DNA of 64,000 nt from Pagrus major. Taxonomy: Eukaryota > Chordata > Actinopteri > Spariformes > Sparidae. The notes beneath the pieces were generated by a model. It was not told the origin of the DNA. It did not search any database and was given only the letters and a program-made list of their open reading frames with translations. Both the position numbers and the translations under genes were made by a program. Each line of letters begins with the position of its first letter. The stretch's first letter is position 1. Shown here in pieces: positions 59,876-64,000 of this stretch. The stretch is from assembly GCF_040436345.1 (NCBI RefSeq), contig NC_133224.1, positions 13,291,703 to 13,355,702 on the forward strand, given 5' to 3'.

Positions 59876-60650
59876 GTCTTCTCAAAGTCCAGTTTCCAGC
59901 ACAGTAATTTTCCAAGCCTTTCAGTGTAACAATTCAGAATGCAAGAAAAACAACAACACATGTTTGGACATTACTCTGTTAGCTGCTACCTATATATAGG
60001 TTTTTTGCAGATGTGTTTAGGAAAGGTTGGCCAAACGTGGTCAGATTACCCCTTTAGTTTGACTGTATATTCTAAAAAGCTAATAACACACAGATGACGA
60101 CACCAAGGTAATTTGTGGCATGTTAAAAATGTATCAGACAAATTTACCGTATATTAGAAATGCCCTCAAATATGTTTGCATAAGTGACTTTATGTGTCGT
60201 CCTAGTTGCTCCCACATCTGACTCCATTTCTCTGTTTTGTCTCTCACAATTACCATTTTTACAATCGTCTTGTTGTGTATATTTTTATCTATATTTTTTC
60301 AACATTGTGTTTTCCGTTTTTATTATAGTATATAGTAGGATTAATCATATTGTATTTTTTTCTTGCATTTGATGATTACATAAATTAATACTCATAATGG
60401 CTTCAAGGTACATTCTGCTTTGACAAAACTGTAGAGAATTATATTGCCATGCCAGTAGATAGTACTATATACAATATACAAAAAACAATAAAATACTATA
60501 TACAATAAAATGCTTAAGTAGTTATAAAATAAAATATTGAGGTAAATAAAATAAAATGCCGAGGTATCGAGGAGTAAAGGTAAGTGGAACATAAGGTGCA
60601 GGAGGATAAGGTGTTATGACAAACATCAATCACATCCATTTGGCTAATAA

Positions 60651-61659
60651 CAGACGTTGAAGCAGCGGTTTAGTTTGAAACTCTCCACCGGAAGTCCAGC
60701 TAAAGGCGCGTGTAACTTGACGCTACCTGTCGCGGCGCAGTCCTGTGAGCAGTGTGTCGGTGAAATGCCGGCTGGCCCAGCAGCACAGGACACAAGACTG
60801 ACGGCTCGGCGGCAGCGGACACTATGTGCTGTAGTACCCGGTCAGAAAATGGCGTTTTTCATCGTGACCTTGTGTTAAAGGACTAAAGGACAACGTTTTT
60901 CTCCAGAAGCCCGGGGATTTCGTCTCCTCCGCAGAGCCCCGCATTGTAACGGAATGGGAAGCGGATGAATTGAAAGTGGGACGTGGATACGGGCTGATGG
61001 ACCGGGGACAACAGGAGGAGCAGCCTGATATAGTGCTCAACGCCAGGATGACCTAAATAGCTGAGAGCTTAATGGACGCTGTGCTGTATGGATACATGAG
61101 ACACCCACTGACGTCCTGTTAGACCTTGTAACATAGTAATAAGTGACCTTCGTTTAGATGTGCTGCTGCAGTACTGTGTGTAACAAGACACGTGAATGTG
61201 CATATGACTGAACAAAGAGGAACATCCCTGCAGCCGGTGTCTAATGCAGAATAAGGGAACAGGAGACGCTGTATGGAAGGCATTGTGTTCTGGATGTGTC
61301 GCTGACCGCTTGGGTCAGGAGGAAACCAAAAGGAAAATCGAACCCTGCAGGTGGCCCGAGGCTTCAGGGTACTGCACTCTGTTGGTACGCTGACCGTCCA
61401 GCAGCTCTGCTCTGTGGATTAGTACGCGGCTCACGAGGCGGAGTGGAGCCCGGGTTCAAAGGTCCACAGAAGAGCGGGGCTGAAAGGTCTTTTCAAAGTG
61501 AACCAGCCCGCAGATGCCTTATCTACTCATAAGCATAAGATTGTGTGATTATTATCACCAATTTTACTCTGACCAGCAATAAAGTCAATAGTCAAGCAAT
61601 AAAAACTGAAGAGTCGGATCTAAAAAGACTTTCTGTCAGCAACATAAACTGCAGCCGTC
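60651..61659 (+). promoter_or_regulatory. Likely 5' region / leader of the PAQR gene
   Basis: From about 60,660 the base composition turns richer in G, C and CpG (for example GACGGCTCGGCGGCAGCGGAC near 60,800) than the AT-rich sequence before it, as is common at vertebrate promoters. No TATA box stands out. Several short upstream ATGs and stops occur. A splice donor or transcription start cannot be fixed from sequence alone, so this is only a probable promoter/leader zone. Confidence 0.35.
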
Positions 61660-62820
61660 ATGCTTCTGGACTGCGGCCAGCCGTTACCTCTTCTGAGGCA
61701 CACAGACGTGCCGCCTCGGGTCATAGAGAACTTCATCCTGACTGGCTACCGCTTCCCGAACTACAGCCTGAGGGAGTGCTTACTGTCAGCGTTCAGGCCC
61801 ACTAATGAAACGGGAAACTTCTGGACACACTTCCTCCCAGTTTTCATCTTTTCCTACTATTTTGTGGAGGTGTTTGGTTGGGAAGGTGCTCCACATGGTG
61901 ACGCCCCGTTCTTCTACCCGCTGTGGAACTACTATATCGGCGTGTTCTGTCTGCTGATGGCGAGCAGCATGGCCCACCTGCTCAACTCCATGTCTCTGGT
62001 GGTAAGAGAAGTCTGCTTCTTTGTGGATTACGGCACTATCAGCTCCTACACTGTGGGCTCATCGTTAGCTTACTACTACTACATCCATCCTCGGGCAGGG
62101 ATTGTGGAGACTGGAGGGCACAACGGCTCCCATATGGACCTGAATAATGAACCCTCAGGGGCTCCTACATCGTCCTATGCAATCCCAGAGTTCAGTGTGT
62201 TCTTTGAGACCTTCTACATCCCGTCCGCATGTTTTGTGGCAATCATTTGCGTCTTGTCTTGCTGTAATACTCGCCAGAGGTGGAGGAAGCATCGATACGT
62301 AATCCGAACCTTTGTTTTCCTCCTCCCGTTCCTCGTCTCTTCCACGCCAGTCTTCTACCGCCTCCTCACCAGATCGCCTTACTCCACCACTTCCCCCTCC
62401 TTCGTCGCTTCCACCTCCACCTCCATCTTCTTCTATCGCCACTGCCTCTGGCTTCTGGTGTCTGCTGTCTTCAACATCAGCAAGTTCCCTGAGCGGCTAG
62501 CCCCGGGTCGCTTCGACATCTGGGGGCACAGTCACCAGTGGTTCCACTGCTGCACCTTTTTGTCCATCCTCGACGAACTCCACATGATCAAGGCTGAGGT
62601 GAGGGCGATCCTGCTCAGCCCGACTCTGTTGCTGCCCCCTGCCACCATGGCCCGCCTACCTGGACCTACCATAGCTTCCACCTATGGGGTGATGCTCCTC
62701 CTCCAGACCACCATCATCTCCATCATTGTGTGGTTCTCCTGGTGTGCCAACTGCATCTACGGACCCCAGAGAGACCAGCTAGTGAAGGAACACCCCAAGA
62801 AACACCTGAAATGTCACTGA
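61660..62820 (+). CDS. paqr9: Membrane progestin receptor, PAQR family (closest to PAQR9)
   Basis: A single-exon frame of 386 residues with an in-frame TAA 15 bases before its ATG. PAQR proteins are seven-pass plasma-membrane proteins; the mPR subgroup responds to progestins. Family motifs: FILTGYR (25-31), PTNETGNFWTHFLP (47-60), SSMAHLLNSMS with His106, CFFVDYGTISSY with Asp123, KFPERLAPGRFD (275-286) and GHSHQWFH (289-296), whose His292 and His296 with His106 match the conserved zinc-binding positions. Hydrophobic segments lie near residues 57-72, 87-108, 118-141, 183-203, 215-233, 257-274 and 342-362. The closest mammalian match I recall is PAQR9 (mPR epsilon): the ECL..(K/R)PTNET.NFWTHF, RTFVF and TFLSI wording agrees and PAQR9 is also intronless. 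A fish-specific paralogue is possible. Odd points are a Gly/Asn/Ser-rich insertion near residues 150-175 and a Ser/Thr-rich loop near 240-255. Length is usual for the family, and the frame is intact. Confidence 0.85.
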   Translation: MLLDCGQPLPLLRHTDVPPRVIENFILTGYRFPNYSLRECLLSAFRPTNETGNFWTHFLPVFIFSYYFVEVFGWEGAPHGDAPFFYPLWNYYIGVFCLLMASSMAHLLNSMSLVVREVCFFVDYGTISSYTVGSSLAYYYYIHPRAGIVETGGHNGSHMDLNNEPSGAPTSSYAIPEFSVFFETFYIPSACFVAIICVLSCCNTRQRWRKHRYVIRTFVFLLPFLVSSTPVFYRLLTRSPYSTTSPSFVASTSTSIFFYRHCLWLLVSAVFNISKFPERLAPGRFDIWGHSHQWFHCCTFLSILDELHMIKAEVRAILLSPTLLLPPATMARLPGPTIASTYGVMLLLQTTIISIIVWFSWCANCIYGPQRDQLVKEHPKKHLKCH

Positions 62821-64000
62821 TCACAAAGACTTTCTTAATTGTCCTGACTGTGAAGGAAGATTTGCACATGCACACAGAGCCAAGTCACTAAGAGAAGCGC
62901 ACAACTCGAACAATATTTCCCTTCCGATTTCAAGTCCGTCGTATATTCCAGCCCCGTTGGGAGCGTTTTACAAGCTTTCAGAGGGGAAAATTGGGGACAA
63001 GGAGAGATGAGAGGATTATATTCTGAGCTCACCACAGGGTGGCTGTCTGGTTGAGTGGATATTGAAAGACCTTGCCAGTTCTCTCCCCAGAGCTGCTCCA
63101 GCATGTTCCAACAGGATGTCTGATGATAATAACTACCTCGAGGGACTGTACACTTCAGGACAGAGGAAAGATGTTGGTAACCAGGAGAACACGTTCCATA
63201 TAACATTTGGGTAATGTGGTTTAAATGTCAGCGTTACTATATGTGTCATCTGTTGTCGAGTACTTCCTCCTGTTGCGCTTCCCCTTCCTCCAACTGGATC
63301 TTTTGAAATGTCTGTGCTGCGGCCACAGTCGAGCCCATTGTTTCACATTGAACAAATCCTATTTTCTGACCTTTGTTAAACATACCTTCACTCACACGCC
63401 GCCTCATTTCCTCTCTCTTCTAAGTGACCCTTGCAGCAGGAAGTGCGGTGGCCTTGACGATGCAACAGAAATAACTGAGAGCTCATATCAGTGCTTCCGT
63501 AGAGCACTTTCAGGGGGCCGCTCAAACTCGCCCTGTCATTAAGAAGCCATGTTCGCTTTTTAACCGCAAAGGACTAAAACATCTCTGAAGCATATAACGC
63601 TGTCCTGCTGAACAGTTCTGTTGGGTTAATGTGTTCATAGTGCGTGAATACATCTGCTGTGTATGACTTTCATTACACTGATGACTAGTTCCTCATAGAT
63701 TATGTCCACACTGCTTAGAGTGCTTTAGTTCAGATTAAATGTGATGTAAGTCATTTTTTTTAATAAGTATGAAAAGTGTTCTGGATTTGTGTGGAGCGCA
63801 CAGAAGTGGTACACACTCATGTTAGTAATATTTTATCATTCAAAAAATAATACGGCAGCCACAGCTCCAGTTTGAAGGCCGGTGCTGTGAACATAGATGA
63901 GATGAGGACGATGAAACCAGAGGCTGATGTACACGTCATGTGATGTACAGATGCATGTCATGTGATGTACAACAGCCCCTCCAAGCAAAAGCCATAGTTT
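62821..64000. other. PAQR 3' flank, no further gene seen
   Basis: No coding sequence is recognised. The region probably contains the 3' untranslated part of the PAQR gene, but no single AATAAA could be assigned with confidence. A short direct repeat (GTCATGTGATGTACA, at about 63,936-63,950 and 63,958-63,972) lies near the right edge. Confidence 0.5.

Larger units (their letters stand above)
59126..60650. other. Intergenic stretch with microsatellites
   Basis: The only structure seen is a remnant of the MITE family from 6,761-7,065 (a CATAACTGAATAAACAAGC block near 59,276), a (CACGG)n run at about 59,624-59,650 and a (TTTC)n run at about 59,843-59,875. From 60,280 to 60,560 the sequence is AT-rich. 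No gene is supported. Confidence 0.6.

Noticed and set aside
62155-62500. Gly- and Ser/Pro-rich ORFs within the PAQR gene
   Set aside because: Other-frame shadows of the Ser/Thr-rich loop of the receptor.

Overview
The window reads as nuclear DNA of a ray-finned (teleost) fish. It has vertebrate genes with GT-AG introns and a dense, typically fish mixture of transposons: L1/Tx1-like and L2-like LINEs, BEL/Pao, KDZ, hAT/ZBED, many small inverted-repeat elements, and AT- and GT-rich microsatellites. No operon, phage or prokaryotic signal is present.

Layout. 1-7,300: LINE fragments (L2-like and L1-like, partly fused), a decayed KDZ transposase gene with introns, a solo LTR with a perfect 5-bp target duplication, and a small MITE. 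7,603-13,962: left arm of a large inverted duplication, carrying on the minus strand an extra copy of three C-type lectin exons of FREM1. 14,236-18,200: a rearranged L1-like element and a decayed hAT/ZBED transposase. 19,890-21,860: an intronless open frame for a 634-residue coiled-coil protein built on about six 77-residue repeats (unrecognised). 22,040-26,720: LINE, BEL/Pao and hAT fragments. 27,286-34,191: the last seven exons of a FREM1 gene (end of the Calx-beta domain, linker, C-type lectin domain). 31,018-37,346: right arm of the inverted duplication, overlapping the end of FREM1. 38,065-40,785: a complete four-exon leucine-rich-repeat gene (LRMDA-like) whose first intron looks U12-type with an unusual 3' end. 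41,193-47,742: a degenerate 9-bp/3-bp satellite interrupted by a nearly full-length L2-like LINE. 48,250-59,130: intergenic DNA with a fold-back element carrying telomere-like repeats, a hAT element with terminal repeats and target duplication, another fold-back element and LINE ends. 61,660-62,820: an intact single-exon membrane progestin receptor gene of the PAQR family, closest to PAQR9.

The host genes look functionally unrelated: FREM1 is an extracellular basement-membrane protein, the LRR protein is probably intracellular, and PAQR is a seven-pass receptor. The region's history is dominated by rearrangement. A 6.3-kb inverted duplication with 17 kb between its arms has copied the FREM1 lectin module, and mobile elements fill much of the remainder. 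Exon boundaries were placed by hand from splice motifs, frame and protein similarity recognised from memory. No alignments or database searches were run.
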